The notes: a model not told the origin generated them from the sequence alone. Counted from the stretch's first letter, positions 17,722 to 27,865 are shown. The stretch: DNA of 64,000 nucleotides from Haemophilus paraphrohaemolyticus (GCF_002015045.1 NZ_MUXX01000003.1:1-64000); one strand, 5' to 3'. A program made the numbers and translations.

Positions 17722-18264
17722 TTATCTAATCACACCACACGCCATACGCGCACCGCCACCGCCAAGAGCTGCAGGGTGATCGGAATGGTTATCGCCGCCT
17801 GCGTGAATCATAATCGCGTGATTTTTCACTTCATCTAATTTTTTCAAGCGTGGGGCAAGCACAGGTTGTGTTGCTGTGCCATCGTGTAACACGGTTAAGG
17901 CTGGAAGGTCGCCTAAGTGAGCATCGTCAGACCACGGGAAGCCGTGACCTTTCGCGTTGGTTGGGTTCCAGTGACCGCCCGCCGCTAAACCAGCGGTAAG
18001 TTTGCCGTCTTTCTCTTTTGACTCACAGCTTGGGTTTTCGTGAATATGGAAGCCGTGTAAACCTTCTGCTAAACCAGTTAGATTTGGAGTAAACACTAAG
18101 CCGTAAGCAGACTCAGTAATTTCAACCGTACCTACATCTTTGTTACCGTGTTGTACATCCAATTGTTGCACTTTCACCACTAATTTCGCAGGCTCATTTG
18201 CGTTTGCCACAGAAGTTGCAAATAATCCGCCTAAAATGACCGCTAATGCTGTTTTGATTTTCAT
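17722..18264 (-). CDS. sodC: Periplasmic Cu,Zn superoxide dismutase
   Basis: Protein of 180 residues with a signal peptide (cut after SVANA, residue 22). Copper and zinc ligands are present in [33 protein letters not shown] and [11 protein letters not shown]. The disulfide partner Cys is in ARMACGVIR at the C-terminus. It removes superoxide in the periplasm, a defence against phagocyte oxidants. The N-terminal His-rich metal-binding tail seen in some Pasteurellaceae SodC proteins is not present. A short hairpin (gtggtta / taaccac, 18295-18313) lies just upstream of the RBS. Confidence 0.96.
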   Translation of the reverse strand: MKIKTALAVILGGLFATSVANANEPAKLVVKVQQLDVQHGNKDVGTVEITESAYGLVFTPNLTGLAEGLHGFHIHENPSCESKEKDGKLTAGLAAGGHWNPTNAKGHGFPWSDDAHLGDLPALTVLHDGTATQPVLAPRLKKLDEVKNHAIMIHAGGDNHSDHPAALGGGGARMACGVIR

Positions 18265-18448
18265 CCTAATTTCCTCTTAAAAAGCACCGTTATAGGTGGT
18301 TATATTCTAACCACTTTCATTTTGTTTTTTCTAGAATAAAGTAATCGGCAAAAACATTGCATTTTTGCATTGCATTTTCATCAAAAATCTTGTATTTATG
18401 CAAGCTATCACTCAAAACAACATTATTTAATTATTCAGGAGCAACACA

Positions 18449-19564
18449 ATGCAAAATGTCGGTTTTATCGGTTGGCGTGGAATGGTAGGGTCTGTATTAA
18501 TGGATCGTATGGTTCAGGAAAATGACTTCGCAAATATCAACCCTGTTTTCTTCACTACTTCACAAGCGGGTCAAAAAGCCCCTGTTTTTGCAGGTAAAGA
18601 CGCAGGCGAGTTAAAAAACGCTTTCGATATTGAAGACTTAGCCAAATTAGACATCATCGTTACCTGTCAAGGTGGAGACTACACCAATGAAGTCTATCCA
18701 AAATTACGTGCGGCAGGCTGGAACGGTTATTGGATTGATGCAGCTTCTGCACTGCGTATGGAAAAAGATGCGATCATCGTATTAGACCCAGTAAACCAAC
18801 ACGTGATTTCTGAAGGCTTGAAAAACGGCGTGAAAACGTTCGTAGGCGGTAATTGTACTGTGAGCTTAATGTTAATGGCAATCGGCGGTTTATTCGAGAA
18901 AGATTTAGTGGAGTGGATTTCTGTAGCAACTTATCAAGCGGCTTCTGGTGCGGGTGCGAAAAATATGCGTGAATTGCTTTCACAAATGGGCTTATTGCGT
19001 GATGCCGTGAAAGATGAATTAGCAAATCCAGCTTCTTCAATTTTAGACATTGAGCGTAAAGTGACGGCTGCAATGCGTTCAGACAGCTTCCCGACTGAAA
19101 ACTTTGGTGCAGCATTAGGCGGCAGCTTAATTCCTTGGATCGACAAATTATTACCAGAAAGCGGACAAACCAAAGAAGAGTGGAAAGGTTATGCAGAAAC
19201 CAACAAAATTTTAGGTTTAAGCGATAACCCAATTCCTGTGGATGGTTTATGCGTGCGTATCGGTGCATTACGTTGCCACAGCCAAGCATTCACCATCAAA
19301 CTCAAAAAAGATTTACCATTAGCGGAAATTGAGCAAATTATCGCTTCACACAACGAATGGGTAAAAGTAATTCCAAACGACAAAGAAACCACATTACGCG
19401 AATTAACTCCTGCGAAAGTAACAGGTACATTAAGTGTGCCAGTGGGACGACTTCGCAAATTGGCGATGGGTCCTGAATACTTGGCAGCCTTCACCGTGGG
19501 CGACCAATTATTATGGGGTGCCGCAGAGCCAGTACGTCGTATTTTGGTTCAATTAACCAAATAA
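18449..19564 (+). CDS. asd: Aspartate-semialdehyde dehydrogenase
   Basis: Enzyme of 371 residues converting aspartyl phosphate to aspartate semialdehyde with NADPH, feeding lysine/diaminopimelate, threonine and methionine synthesis. NADP-binding start [15 protein letters not shown], catalytic Cys136 in GGNCTVSL, and substrate-binding [15 protein letters not shown] with the base His. The sequence is the gamma-proteobacterial type. RBS AGGAGC sits 7 nt before the ATG. Divergent from sodC, and ended by the long uptake-signal stem-loop downstream. Confidence 0.97.
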   Translation: MQNVGFIGWRGMVGSVLMDRMVQENDFANINPVFFTTSQAGQKAPVFAGKDAGELKNAFDIEDLAKLDIIVTCQGGDYTNEVYPKLRAAGWNGYWIDAASALRMEKDAIIVLDPVNQHVISEGLKNGVKTFVGGNCTVSLMLMAIGGLFEKDLVEWISVATYQAASGAGAKNMRELLSQMGLLRDAVKDELANPASSILDIERKVTAAMRSDSFPTENFGAALGGSLIPWIDKLLPESGQTKEEWKGYAETNKILGLSDNPIPVDGLCVRIGALRCHSQAFTIKLKKDLPLAEIEQIIASHNEWVKVIPNDKETTLRELTPAKVTGTLSVPVGRLRKLAMGPEYLAAFTVGDQLLWGAAEPVRRILVQLTK

Positions 19565-19578
19565 TTTCTCTTCGCAAC

Positions 19579-19634
19579 AAGCGGTAGATTTTGATGAGCA
19601 ATTTGCAAATGCTCAACAAAATTCTACCGCTTTT
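19579..19634 (+). terminator. asd terminator built from inverted uptake-signal sequences
   Basis: aagcggtagattttgatgagc pairs with gctcaacaaaattctaccgctt (about 20 bp with one bulge and one mismatch) and is followed by tttt. The arms contain the AAGCGGT core in opposite orientations. Confidence 0.85.
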
Positions 19635-19651
19635 ATCATTCAACTAATCTT

Positions 19652-20461
19652 ATGAAAAAACCAATAGCCCCCATCAAAATTGTATTTTTCGACATCGACT
19701 ACACCCTTTACATCAAAGACGAAGCTCACATTCCAGTCTCCATTACGGAACAAGTGCTTCCACGCCTAAAAGCGAAGGGCATCATTCCCGCCATTGCCAC
19801 AGGGCGAAATTACGAAGGTTTCCCGAAAGCATTAAAACCACTAATGAACAAAGATGGCTTTGAGCTTTTTGTAACTATCAATGGGCAAGATAATCTTTAT
19901 CAAGGCGAGCAAATTTCTGCTTATCGCCTAAGCATTCCTCGTATTCAGCAAGTGATTAAGAAACTTGAAAAATTAGGGATTAAATACGCCTTTGTCAGCC
20001 GTGATGATGTAGCCGTTTCTGAAAATGATGAGATCGTTTGGAATGCCACTTCGCCGATTACGCCTGATTATAAAGTTGATCCGAATTTCTACCTCAAAGA
20101 CACTACCGTGCAAATACTTGCCTATTACCCTGAGAAACGAGGGCAAGAAGTGCTTGAAGCAGGCGTGTTAGGCGATGATTTAAAAGCGGTGCGTTGGCAC
20201 GAAAATGCGGTCGATATTTTGCTGAAAGACAACTCTAAAGCACGCGGTATTCAAGATGTGCTCAACCATTTTGGCTTTGGCATTGAAAATGCAATGGCAT
20301 TTGGCGACGGCTTAAATGATGTGGAAATGTTGGAAACGGTTGGTTTTGGCGTGGCAATGGGCAATGCCGAACCAGAGCTCAAACCTCTTGCGGATTTTGT
20401 GACTAAAGATATTCGTGAAGATGGGATTTTATATGCGTTAGAAACCCTAGAGGTGATTTAA
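19652..20461 (+). CDS. HAD-superfamily phosphatase, Cof/YidA type
   Basis: Protein of 269 residues. Motif I is FFDIDYTLY near residue 14, with Tyr where most family members have Gly (DxDGT). Motif II lies around IATGRN and motif IV is FGDGLNDVEML near residue 225, followed by the family's VGFGVAMGNAEPELKPLADFVT. The large cap between motifs II and III marks the IIB Cof group, which hydrolyses sugar phosphates and other phosphometabolites. The substrate cannot be predicted. Probably a monocistronic unit. Confidence 0.88.
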   Translation: MKKPIAPIKIVFFDIDYTLYIKDEAHIPVSITEQVLPRLKAKGIIPAIATGRNYEGFPKALKPLMNKDGFELFVTINGQDNLYQGEQISAYRLSIPRIQQVIKKLEKLGIKYAFVSRDDVAVSENDEIVWNATSPITPDYKVDPNFYLKDTTVQILAYYPEKRGQEVLEAGVLGDDLKAVRWHENAVDILLKDNSKARGIQDVLNHFGFGIENAMAFGDGLNDVEMLETVGFGVAMGNAEPELKPLADFVTKDIREDGILYALETLEVI

Positions 20462-20465
20462 AAAA

Positions 20466-20490
20466 TTGGCGGATGATATCCGCCAAATAT
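20466..20490 (+). terminator. Terminator after the HAD phosphatase gene
   Basis: ttggcggat / atccgccaa stem immediately after the stop codon; only a weak A/T tail follows. Confidence 0.6.
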
Positions 20491-20631
20491 AAATGAAAAT
20501 GTAAAGCTGATTACAAAACATCTTTGTTTTTCATATTATTTCGTTATAAAGACAATCAAATCATTCTTTACTCACCTTAAAATTACAGGTACTCTCTCCT
20601 CAATTTTTCACTCATTGAATTTAAGGTCTTT

Positions 20632-22266
20632 ATGAAATTTACCAAATTAACCGCCATTTCTACCGCTTTAGTTGCCGCCTTTGCACTTGCGGCTTGTGAT
20701 GATAAAAACGAAAATAAAACCACCGCGAAGCCTGCTGCAGAAAAAACATTTGTGAACTGCGTGAGCCGTTCGCCACAATATTTCAGTCCAGCATTAGCGA
20801 TGGATGGCATCTCTTACAATGCCAGCTCACAACAAGTTTACAACCGTTTAGTTGAATTTAAACGCGGTTCAACCGAGATTGAACCTGCCTTGGCAGAAAG
20901 TTGGGAGATTTCAGAAGATGGTTTAACCTACGTTTTCCATTTACGTAAAGGCGTGAAATTCCACTCAAACAAAGAATTTACGCCAAGTCGTGATTTTACT
21001 GCTGATGATGTGGTTTTCTCATTTAACCGTCAGTTAGATCCGAATCATCCATACCACAATGTGTCGAAAGCGACTTATCCATACTTCAAAGCGATGAAAT
21101 TCCCAATGCTTTTAAAAGCAGTTGAAAAAATAGACGACAACACGGTGAAATTTACGCTAAACAAGCCAGATGCAACCTTCCTTTCAAGCTTAGGAATGGA
21201 TTTTACCTCCATCTATTCAGCCGAATATGCCGATGCGATGTTGAAAGCGGGCAAACCTGAAACCGTAGATACCACGCCAATCGGCACAGGTCCATTTGCT
21301 TTTACAGGTTATGTATTAGATCAAGCGAGCCGCTATGTCGCATTTAAAGATTATTGGAATGGCAAGGCAGATTTCGACCGCTTGATCTTTGAAATCGTGC
21401 CAGATGCGACCACGCGTTATGCGAAATTACAGGCTGGGCAATGTGATTTAATGGATTTCCCGAATGCAACCGACATCGAAAAAATGAAAACCGATCCGAA
21501 AGTGAATCTGCTTTCTAACCCTGGTTTGAACATTGCTTACGTGGCATTTAACACAGAAAAAGCTCCGTTTGATAATGTAAAAGTTCGCCAAGCGTTGAAT
21601 TTAGCCGTAGATAAAAAAGCGATCATTGATGTCGTTTATCAAGGTGCGGGCGTGGCTGCGAAAAGTCCACTACCGCCAACAATTTGGGGTTATAACGCAA
21701 GTTTGCCAGAATCTAAGCAAAATATCGAAAAAGCGAAACAGCTTTTAGCTGAAGCGGGTTATCCGAATGGTTTTGAAACCGAACTTTGGGTACAACCTGT
21801 GGTGCGTGCGTCTAACCCAAATCCACGCCGTATGTCAGAAATTATTCAAGCGGACTGGGAAAAAATTGGCGTAAAAGCGAAATTAGTGACTTATGAATGG
21901 GGTGACTACATCAAACGCACCAAAGCAGGCGAAGTAACTGCGGGAACTTACGGCTGGTCTGGCGATAATGGCGATCCTGATAACTTCTTATCGCCGTTAT
22001 TTGGTTCATCAAATATCGGCAACAGCAACTACGCACGCTTTAATAGCCCAGAGTTAGATGCTTTATTAGATAAAGCGATTGGTTTATCGGACAAAGGCGA
22101 ACGTACCAAACTTTACGAACAAGCTCAGGTACTTTTAAATAAGCAAGCCCCGTGGATTAACGTGGCTCACTCGATTAACTTTGCCCCAACCAGCAAACGC
22201 GTGCAAGGTTACAAACAAAGCCCATTTGGTTACACTTACTTATATGGAACGAAGTTGGTGGATTAA
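20632..22266 (+). CDS. ABC-transporter substrate-binding lipoprotein (DppA/HbpA family)
   Basis: Protein of 544 residues with lipobox LAAC (Cys21 after a 20-residue signal), so anchored in the periplasm. It is a class SBP_bac_5 binding protein: the family signature region ESWEISEDGLTYVFHLRKGVKFHSN at about residue 90, TPIGTGPFAF near 220, VRQALNLAVDKKAII near 320 and a C-terminal NFAPTSKRVQGY. The closest remembered relatives are DppA (dipeptides, heme) and H. influenzae HbpA, which binds heme/glutathione. No permease or ATPase genes are adjacent, so it must share a transporter encoded elsewhere. Ligand undetermined. Confidence 0.88.
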   Translation: MKFTKLTAISTALVAAFALAACDDKNENKTTAKPAAEKTFVNCVSRSPQYFSPALAMDGISYNASSQQVYNRLVEFKRGSTEIEPALAESWEISEDGLTYVFHLRKGVKFHSNKEFTPSRDFTADDVVFSFNRQLDPNHPYHNVSKATYPYFKAMKFPMLLKAVEKIDDNTVKFTLNKPDATFLSSLGMDFTSIYSAEYADAMLKAGKPETVDTTPIGTGPFAFTGYVLDQASRYVAFKDYWNGKADFDRLIFEIVPDATTRYAKLQAGQCDLMDFPNATDIEKMKTDPKVNLLSNPGLNIAYVAFNTEKAPFDNVKVRQALNLAVDKKAIIDVVYQGAGVAAKSPLPPTIWGYNASLPESKQNIEKAKQLLAEAGYPNGFETELWVQPVVRASNPNPRRMSEIIQADWEKIGVKAKLVTYEWGDYIKRTKAGEVTAGTYGWSGDNGDPDNFLSPLFGSSNIGNSNYARFNSPELDALLDKAIGLSDKGERTKLYEQAQVLLNKQAPWINVAHSINFAPTSKRVQGYKQSPFGYTYLYGTKLVD

Positions 22267-22277
22267 TTAGCTTTAAT

Positions 22278-22334
22278 AAAAAACGGCATATTATAAAATT
22301 TGCTCTGCATCCCAAAATTTAATATGCCGTTGTT
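22278..22334 (+). terminator. Stem-loop after the binding-protein gene
   Basis: aacggcatatta pairs with taatatgccgtt across a roughly 30-nt loop and is followed by gttatat; likely a terminator shared with the convergent lipoprotein gene. Confidence 0.6.
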
Positions 22335-22349
22335 ATATATTCATTTCTA

Positions 22350-22892
22350 TTAAAGTATCTTTTTACAAATTCCAGTTCTTGTCACTTCAGGTAATTTTTG
22401 CGTAATTACAAAACTTTGATCAGTAAAATCACTCACTGCAAGTGAAACAGATTTTGCATTTGATTTATTCATTTGAGCAGAAAGTCCATCAAAAGTTGCA
22501 TTCTCTTCTGCATTCAGATTCTTATCTGTTTTAATTTTCTTCAACATCTCAAAAGTATGCGCTCGTGTGAAATTACTTTTGCTGAATTGATAAGTCAGAA
22601 TATCATTTGCAAAAGCCCAAGTGCCAATACGTTCTAATTGATACTGAAACAGAGGATCTTCTTTTGGAATAGCTAATGTTCCAACATAGTCTGCATAACC
22701 ATCTTTCGCTAGTTTTACCGTATTTGACGAACCAATATTGCCACCATTCATTTCACACGCCCATTTCCCGACAAAATACTGGCGTGAAACAGAAGAGTTT
22801 TCTGATGGTGCCGATTTACCTCCTGCGGTAAAAATATTGTTAGTACAAGCGGTTAAAAAAAGTGAAAAAATTACCGATAAACGTTTTAGCAT
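22350..22892 (-). CDS. Lipoprotein of unknown function
   Basis: Protein of 180 residues. A signal peptide with lipobox FLTAC (Cys16) is followed by a Ser/Gly-rich spacer, then VGKWACEMNGGNIGSSNTVKLAKDGYADYVGTL, which looks like one edge of a small beta-sandwich or lipocalin-like fold. Two further Cys (CEM and the C-terminal GICKKIL) could form a disulfide. RBS AAGGAA precedes the ATG. I do not recognise a named family. It lies convergent to the binding-protein gene and just downstream of prfA on the same strand. Confidence 0.75.
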   Translation of the reverse strand: MLKRLSVIFSLFLTACTNNIFTAGGKSAPSENSSVSRQYFVGKWACEMNGGNIGSSNTVKLAKDGYADYVGTLAIPKEDPLFQYQLERIGTWAFANDILTYQFSKSNFTRAHTFEMLKKIKTDKNLNAEENATFDGLSAQMNKSNAKSVSLAVSDFTDQSFVITQKLPEVTRTGICKKIL

Positions 22893-22939
22893 TTTGATTT
22901 CCTTAAAATTTTATGCCCTCGTAATGAGGGCAAATTTCA

Positions 22940-24022
22940 TTATGCATTTTCAGATAAAGCCGCCAATTGGTCAGCTTGATATTCGGTGATAATCGGTTGA
23001 ATCAACTCATCAATTTTGCCGTTCATTACTTCATCTAAGCGGTAAACGGTGAGGTTGATCCGATGATCCGTTACACGACCTTGCGGGTAGTTATAAGTAC
23101 GGATTTTATCTGAACGGTCGCCCGAACCAAGTAAGTTACGGCGGGTGTCCGCTTGCTCTGCCGCTTGGCGTTCTTGTTCTACTTGTACAATGCGTGAAGC
23201 CAATACCGCCAATGCTTTTGCTTTATTTTTGTGTTGTGAGCGTTCATCTTGGCATTCCACTACAATCCCTGTTGGAATGTGGGTAATACGCACTGCAGAA
23301 TCGGTGGTATTAACGTGCTGACCACCCGCACCTGATGAGCGGTAAGTATCAATACGCAAATCTGCTGGATTGATTTCTGGCATTTCCGATTCTGGCAACT
23401 CTGGCATTACTGCTACAGTACAAGCTGAGGTGTGAATACGCCCTTGTGATTCGGTTTTTGGTACACGTTGCACGCGGTGACCGCCAGATTCAAATTTAAG
23501 CTGACCATAAACGCCTTCGCCTGAAATTTTCACGATGATCTCTTTGTATCCGCCTTGTTCACTTTCATTAGCAGAAAGCTCCTCAATACGCCAGCGTTTA
23601 CTTTCGCAATAACGGCTATACATACGATATAAATCACCTGCGAAAATACCCGCCTCATCACCGCCCGTTCCTGCACGGATTTCTAAGAAGGCGTTGTATT
23701 CATCGTTCGGATCTTTCGGCAGTAAGAGAATTTGCAAGTGTTGCTCAAGCTGCTCAATTTCGGCTTTGTTTTCTGCGATCTCTTCTTCGGCAATTTCTTT
23801 CATATCAGGATCGTCTAATAGGATTTGTGCATCTTCCATATCGTTGTTAAGCTTTTTCCAGCGATTGAAGGTGCTAACCACCTCTTCTAATTGAGAATAT
23901 TCTTTAGAATAAGCACGGAATTTGTCTTGATCTGAGATCACAGAGGCATCACCTAACAATGCCTGCAACTCTTCGTGGCGTTCACTTAAACTTTCTAACT
24001 TGCTAATGATCGATTCTTTCAT
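22940..24022 (-). CDS. prfA: Peptide chain release factor 1
   Basis: RF1, 360 residues, which reads UAA and UAG and triggers peptide release. The catalytic GGQ is in [18 protein letters not shown] (near residue 235). The stop-codon-reading P-x-T tripeptide is PKT in [18 protein letters not shown], where E. coli has PAT. Length and domain order are standard. Divergent from dnaA; there is no hemK/prmC gene downstream in this window. Confidence 0.97.
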   Translation of the reverse strand: MKESIISKLESLSERHEELQALLGDASVISDQDKFRAYSKEYSQLEEVVSTFNRWKKLNNDMEDAQILLDDPDMKEIAEEEIAENKAEIEQLEQHLQILLLPKDPNDEYNAFLEIRAGTGGDEAGIFAGDLYRMYSRYCESKRWRIEELSANESEQGGYKEIIVKISGEGVYGQLKFESGGHRVQRVPKTESQGRIHTSACTVAVMPELPESEMPEINPADLRIDTYRSSGAGGQHVNTTDSAVRITHIPTGIVVECQDERSQHKNKAKALAVLASRIVQVEQERQAAEQADTRRNLLGSGDRSDKIRTYNYPQGRVTDHRINLTVYRLDEVMNGKIDELIQPIITEYQADQLAALSENA

Positions 24023-24049
24023 TGTTCTCTTTTAATGTAATGGATGTAA

Positions 24050-24180
24050 ATGGAGCGAATTATAGCGGAAATTTCCACAAATTGCTTGAAGAAAAACAAG
24101 CGGTGATTTTTTCTGAAAAATTTGCAAGATTTCCACAAGATTTTAAGGTATTATAGATAATCTTTTTCACAAGTTTTTGG
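24050..24180 (+). promoter_or_regulatory. dnaA leader with DnaA-box-like sites
   Basis: Two copies of atttccaca and one tttttcaca (matching TTWTNCACA) lie within 130 bp upstream of dnaA. Such sites usually mediate DnaA autoregulation. There are too few sites, and no AT-rich unwinding array, to call an origin. Confidence 0.4.
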
Positions 24181-24188
24181 AGTAAATC

Positions 24189-25520
24189 GTGTCTTCTCTT
24201 TGGGCTGATTGCCTTAATCATTTACAATCAAAAGTATCGTCTACGGACTATAGTACTTGGCTACGCCCGTTACAGGCAAGTTTTAGCGATGGAGAATTAA
24301 CACTTTATGCTCAAAATCAGTTTGTTGAGAAATGGGTAAAAGACAACTTCTTAAGCGAGATCATTGATCTTGCCCGTTTTTTGTCCAAAAATGAAACTTT
24401 GATCGTTACTACTCGCGTTGGGATCCGCCCAAATGAAAAACGTGCAGAAGCAACGCAAAATGCTCAGCAAGATTCGACAACTAGCACCTTTAAAACGGGA
24501 ATTAACCCTGGTCAGCACTTTGATAACTTTGTGCAAGGTCGTTCAAACCAGCTCGCTAAAGCGGTAGCACAGCAGGTGGTAAACGAGCTGGGGCAAAGCC
24601 ACTGCAACCCGCTTTCGCTTTATGCCAATACGGGTTTAGGCAAAACTCACTTATTACACGCGATCGGCAATGCATTGCTGAAAAAAATGCCAAATTTACG
24701 CATTCTTTATATTCATTCGGAACGTTTTTATCGCGATATTTTGAAAGCGATCAACACCAACAGCCAAGAGGCAGATAAACTCAAAAAATTCTACCGCTCA
24801 TTGGATGTGTTGATGATCGACGATATCCAGTTTTTAGCGGATAAGCCGAAGGTACAAGAGGAATTTTTACACTTGTTAAACGCCTTATTTGATCAAGGTA
24901 AGCAAGTGATCTTGACTTCTAACGTTTACCCGAAAAATATTGAAGGCATTGATCCGCTGATTAAATCGCGTTTAAGCTGTGGTATTAGCTCCACGATCGA
25001 ACCGCCAGAATTAGAAACTCGCGTGGCAATTTTGCGTAAAAAAGCAGAAGAACGTGGCGTGGAATTATTAGAAGATGTTGCCTATTTAATCGGACAGAAA
25101 TTGCGCACTCACGTACGTGAACTTGAGGGGGCACTAAACTCTGTCATTGCGTGGCAGACGGTGACTCATCGCCCGATTACGATTGATATGGCTCGTGAAG
25201 TATTACGCGACCGTTTTGCGGCTTATGAACAGCTGATTACTATCGAAAATATTCAACGTATTGTCGCAGATCATTACAACATTAAATTGGCGGATATTAA
25301 ATCGAAAAGTCGCACACGAACCATTGCACGTCCACGCCAAATCGCGATGGCATTGGCAAAAGAGCTGACCAATCATAGCTTGCCTGAAATTGGACGAGAG
25401 TTCGGAGGGCGCGATCACACTACCGTGATGCACGCTTGCAAAACCATTGCAGAATTACGTGATACTGATACCAGCATCCAAGAAGATTACACACTTTTAA
25501 CACGCAAATTATCATCATAA
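24189..25520 (+). CDS. dnaA: Chromosomal replication initiator DnaA
   Basis: AAA+ initiator of 443 residues. Domain I (residues 1-75, SLWADCLNHLQSKVSSTDYSTWL) binds partner proteins; domain II is a short linker. Domain III has Walker A TGLGKT (148-153) and Walker B LMIDDIQFLA. Domain IV carries the DNA-binding signature GREFGGRDHTTVMHACKTI. The start is GTG with GGAG 6 nt ahead. It heads dnaA-dnaN-recF with 21 bp to dnaN, the usual operon. Confidence 0.98.
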   Translation: MSSLWADCLNHLQSKVSSTDYSTWLRPLQASFSDGELTLYAQNQFVEKWVKDNFLSEIIDLARFLSKNETLIVTTRVGIRPNEKRAEATQNAQQDSTTSTFKTGINPGQHFDNFVQGRSNQLAKAVAQQVVNELGQSHCNPLSLYANTGLGKTHLLHAIGNALLKKMPNLRILYIHSERFYRDILKAINTNSQEADKLKKFYRSLDVLMIDDIQFLADKPKVQEEFLHLLNALFDQGKQVILTSNVYPKNIEGIDPLIKSRLSCGISSTIEPPELETRVAILRKKAEERGVELLEDVAYLIGQKLRTHVRELEGALNSVIAWQTVTHRPITIDMAREVLRDRFAAYEQLITIENIQRIVADHYNIKLADIKSKSRTRTIARPRQIAMALAKELTNHSLPEIGREFGGRDHTTVMHACKTIAELRDTDTSIQEDYTLLTRKLSS

Positions 25521-25541
25521 AAACGACGATTAGGAACGGTT

Positions 25542-26645
25542 ATGTTATTTTCGATTACCAGAGAACAGTTACTTAAACCCTTGCAACAAGTGTGCGGTGT
25601 ACTTGCAAGCCGTCCAACGTTGCCTATTATTAACAACATTTTACTTAAAGTAGAAGGCGATCGTCTTTCTCTTACGGGAACCGACTTAGAGGTGGAATTA
25701 AGCACCGAAGCTCAACTGGCTCAAGCGGTCGATTTTTCAGGAAAATTTACTATTCCAGCAAAAAAATTCTTAGATATTTCAAAAAGTTTACCTGAAGATA
25801 GTCTCATTTCGGTACAGTTCGAAGAAGATAAAGCTATAGTTAAAGCAGGTCGCAGTAAATTTAGCTTAGCGACTTTACCCGCAAACGACTACCCAAACTT
25901 AATGGATTGGACGCCAGAAGTGGATTTCAGCATTGAACAAGCGACTTTTGCTCGCTTAATTGATGCAACCCAATTCTCAATGGCGAACCAAGATGCTCGT
26001 TACTTCTTAAACGGGATGAAATTCGAAACTGAAGGCAATTTATTGCGCGCAGTAGCAACAGATGGTCATCGTCTTGCAGTCTGCACAATGCCACTCACGC
26101 AAGAACTGGTTTCGCACTCTGTGATCGTTCCTCGTAAAGCGGTGTTAGAACTCTCCCGCTTGTTAAGCGTAAGTAACGAAATCGTGCGTTTAGAGATTGG
26201 CTCAAGCAATATCCGCATGACAATGAATGGCGTGGTCTTTACCTCAAAATTGATTGATGGACGTTTCCCAGACTATCGCCGTGTATTGCCGCGCAATGCT
26301 GATCGTATTTTAGAAGCGGATACCGAAGTGCTTCGCCGTGCGTTAATGCGTGCCGCGATTTTATCGAACGAAAAATTCCGTGGTGTGCGTTTATCGCTCG
26401 ATAATGATGTACTCAAAATCAATGCAAACAACCCAGAGCAAGAAGAAGCGGAAGAGATCATTGATGTGAACTATCAAAGCCCTGCAATGGAAGTTGGCTT
26501 CAACGTAAGCTATGTCTTAGATGTATTAAATACACTCAAATGCGAACGCGTGCGTTTTAGCCTAGTGGATGCAAGCTCAAGTTGTTTAATCGAAGATTGC
26601 GATAATAACACGGCAGAATATGTGATTATGCCGATGAGGTTGTAG
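25542..26645 (+). CDS. dnaN: DNA polymerase III beta sliding clamp
   Basis: Clamp protein of 367 residues, begins MLFSITREQLLKPLQQVCGVL and ends in the conserved C-terminus YVIMPMRL that contributes to the partner-binding pocket. Three clamp domains of about 120 residues each are present in normal proportion. It encircles DNA and tethers polymerases and mismatch-repair proteins. It follows dnaA by 21 bp; a stem-loop separates it from recF. Confidence 0.98.
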   Translation: MLFSITREQLLKPLQQVCGVLASRPTLPIINNILLKVEGDRLSLTGTDLEVELSTEAQLAQAVDFSGKFTIPAKKFLDISKSLPEDSLISVQFEEDKAIVKAGRSKFSLATLPANDYPNLMDWTPEVDFSIEQATFARLIDATQFSMANQDARYFLNGMKFETEGNLLRAVATDGHRLAVCTMPLTQELVSHSVIVPRKAVLELSRLLSVSNEIVRLEIGSSNIRMTMNGVVFTSKLIDGRFPDYRRVLPRNADRILEADTEVLRRALMRAAILSNEKFRGVRLSLDNDVLKINANNPEQEEAEEIIDVNYQSPAMEVGFNVSYVLDVLNTLKCERVRFSLVDASSSCLIEDCDNNTAEYVIMPMRL

Positions 26646-26677
26646 TTGTTTATCCTAGTAGCAACATTGCTCTTTGC

Positions 26678-26715
26678 GTAAGGGCGGGGTTTATCCCCGC
26701 CCGATATTCTTTAAT
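26678..26715 (+). terminator. Stem-loop between dnaN and recF
   Basis: gggcgggg / ccccgccc with a short loop (tttat), followed by gatattctttaatt. The stem is very GC-rich but the T-tract is poor, so it may be only a partial terminator that lowers recF expression. Confidence 0.6.
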
Positions 26716-26782
26716 TGAGAGGAGATAACCCCCTCACCTACGAAAGTGATGTTAATCATCCTTTTAATCATCAGAACTTTCT

Positions 26783-27865
26783 ATGTCCCTATCTCGCCTT
26801 ATCATTCAAAATTTCCGCAACATTTCCTCAGCTGAGCTTGATCTCAGCCCGAATTTTAATTTTATCGTCGGACACAATGGAAGCGGCAAAACTAGCTTGC
26901 TTGAAGCGATTTTTTACCTCGGGCACGGTCGTTCGTTTAAAAGTCATATCAGCAACCGTGTAATCAATTACGAGGCAGAGGATTTTGTTTTACACGGTAA
27001 AATTGATGAGGAAAAACATAGCTGGACGGTCGGATTGCAAAAACAGCGTTCGGGCAATACTACGCTTAAAATTAACGGCGAAGATGGCAATAAAATTGCC
27101 GATCTTGCTCATCTGCTACCGATGCAAGTCATTACTCCTGAAGGCTTAACGTTGCTCAATGGCGGACCAAGTTACCGTCGTGCCTTTTTGGATTGGGGCT
27201 TATTCCACCAACAGAGTGATTTTTATCCACAATGGATAAATCTCAAACGCCTACTTAAACAGCGCAACGCCGCATTGCATCAAGTTCGAAGCTATAACGA
27301 GTTGAAACATTGGGATATTGAATTAGTAAAAACCACCCAAAATGTGACCGCTATGCGAGCCGAATATGCTGCCGCCATCACGCCTGAAATTGCTCGCCAT
27401 TGTGCCTTTTTCTTGCCTGAATTAGAGATTTCGGTCAGCTTTTATCAAGGTTGGGAAAAAGGGACAGATTATGCGGAGATCTTACAACAAGGCTTTGAGC
27501 GAGACTGCTCATTAGGCTACACAATGTTAGGTGCACAAAAAGCGGATTTCCGCTTCCGAGCCAACGGCTTACCTGTGGAAGATGTGCTTTCTCGTGGGCA
27601 GTTAAAACTCTTAATGTGCGCCTTACGATTAGCCCAAGGCGAATATTTAACCGACCAAAAAGAGAAACCTTGCATTTTCTTGATTGACGATTTTGCTTCA
27701 GAGCTCGATCCAATCAAGCGTGAGCTGCTTTCACAACGCTTGCGTGAAAGCCAGTCGCAAGTATTCGTTACCGCTATTACCCAAGAGCAATTAAACCAGA
27801 TGCAATGGCAGAAAAATTCGCAAGACCAACTATTTGAAATTCAACAAGGAGAGATTTGCAAATGA
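26783..27865 (+). CDS. recF: DNA replication and repair protein RecF
   Basis: SMC-like ATPase of 360 residues that loads RecA at gapped DNA with RecO and RecR. Walker A GHNGSGKTS (about 29-37), the ABC-type signature VLSRGQLKLLMCALRLAQ near 274, and Walker B CIFLIDDFASELD near 298. Normal length. Its stop codon overlaps the ATG of the next gene (ATGA), so the two are translationally coupled. Confidence 0.97.
   Translation: MSLSRLIIQNFRNISSAELDLSPNFNFIVGHNGSGKTSLLEAIFYLGHGRSFKSHISNRVINYEAEDFVLHGKIDEEKHSWTVGLQKQRSGNTTLKINGEDGNKIADLAHLLPMQVITPEGLTLLNGGPSYRRAFLDWGLFHQQSDFYPQWINLKRLLKQRNAALHQVRSYNELKHWDIELVKTTQNVTAMRAEYAAAITPEIARHCAFFLPELEISVSFYQGWEKGTDYAEILQQGFERDCSLGYTMLGAQKADFRFRANGLPVEDVLSRGQLKLLMCALRLAQGEYLTDQKEKPCIFLIDDFASELDPIKRELLSQRLRESQSQVFVTAITQEQLNQMQWQKNSQDQLFEIQQGEICK

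Noticed and set aside
18774..19289. Antisense frame within asd
   Set aside because: Shadow of the asd codon pattern; no start signal and no domain.
24023..24188. Possible replication origin beside dnaA
   Set aside because: Only two or three relaxed DnaA boxes and no clear unwinding element; in Haemophilus the origin is not next to dnaA as far as I recall. Kept only as an autoregulation candidate.
27223..27231. Perfect DnaA box (TTATCCACA) inside recF
   Set aside because: It is a single site within coding sequence (Tyr-Pro-Gln) without other boxes or an AT-rich unwinding region, so it is not an origin signal.
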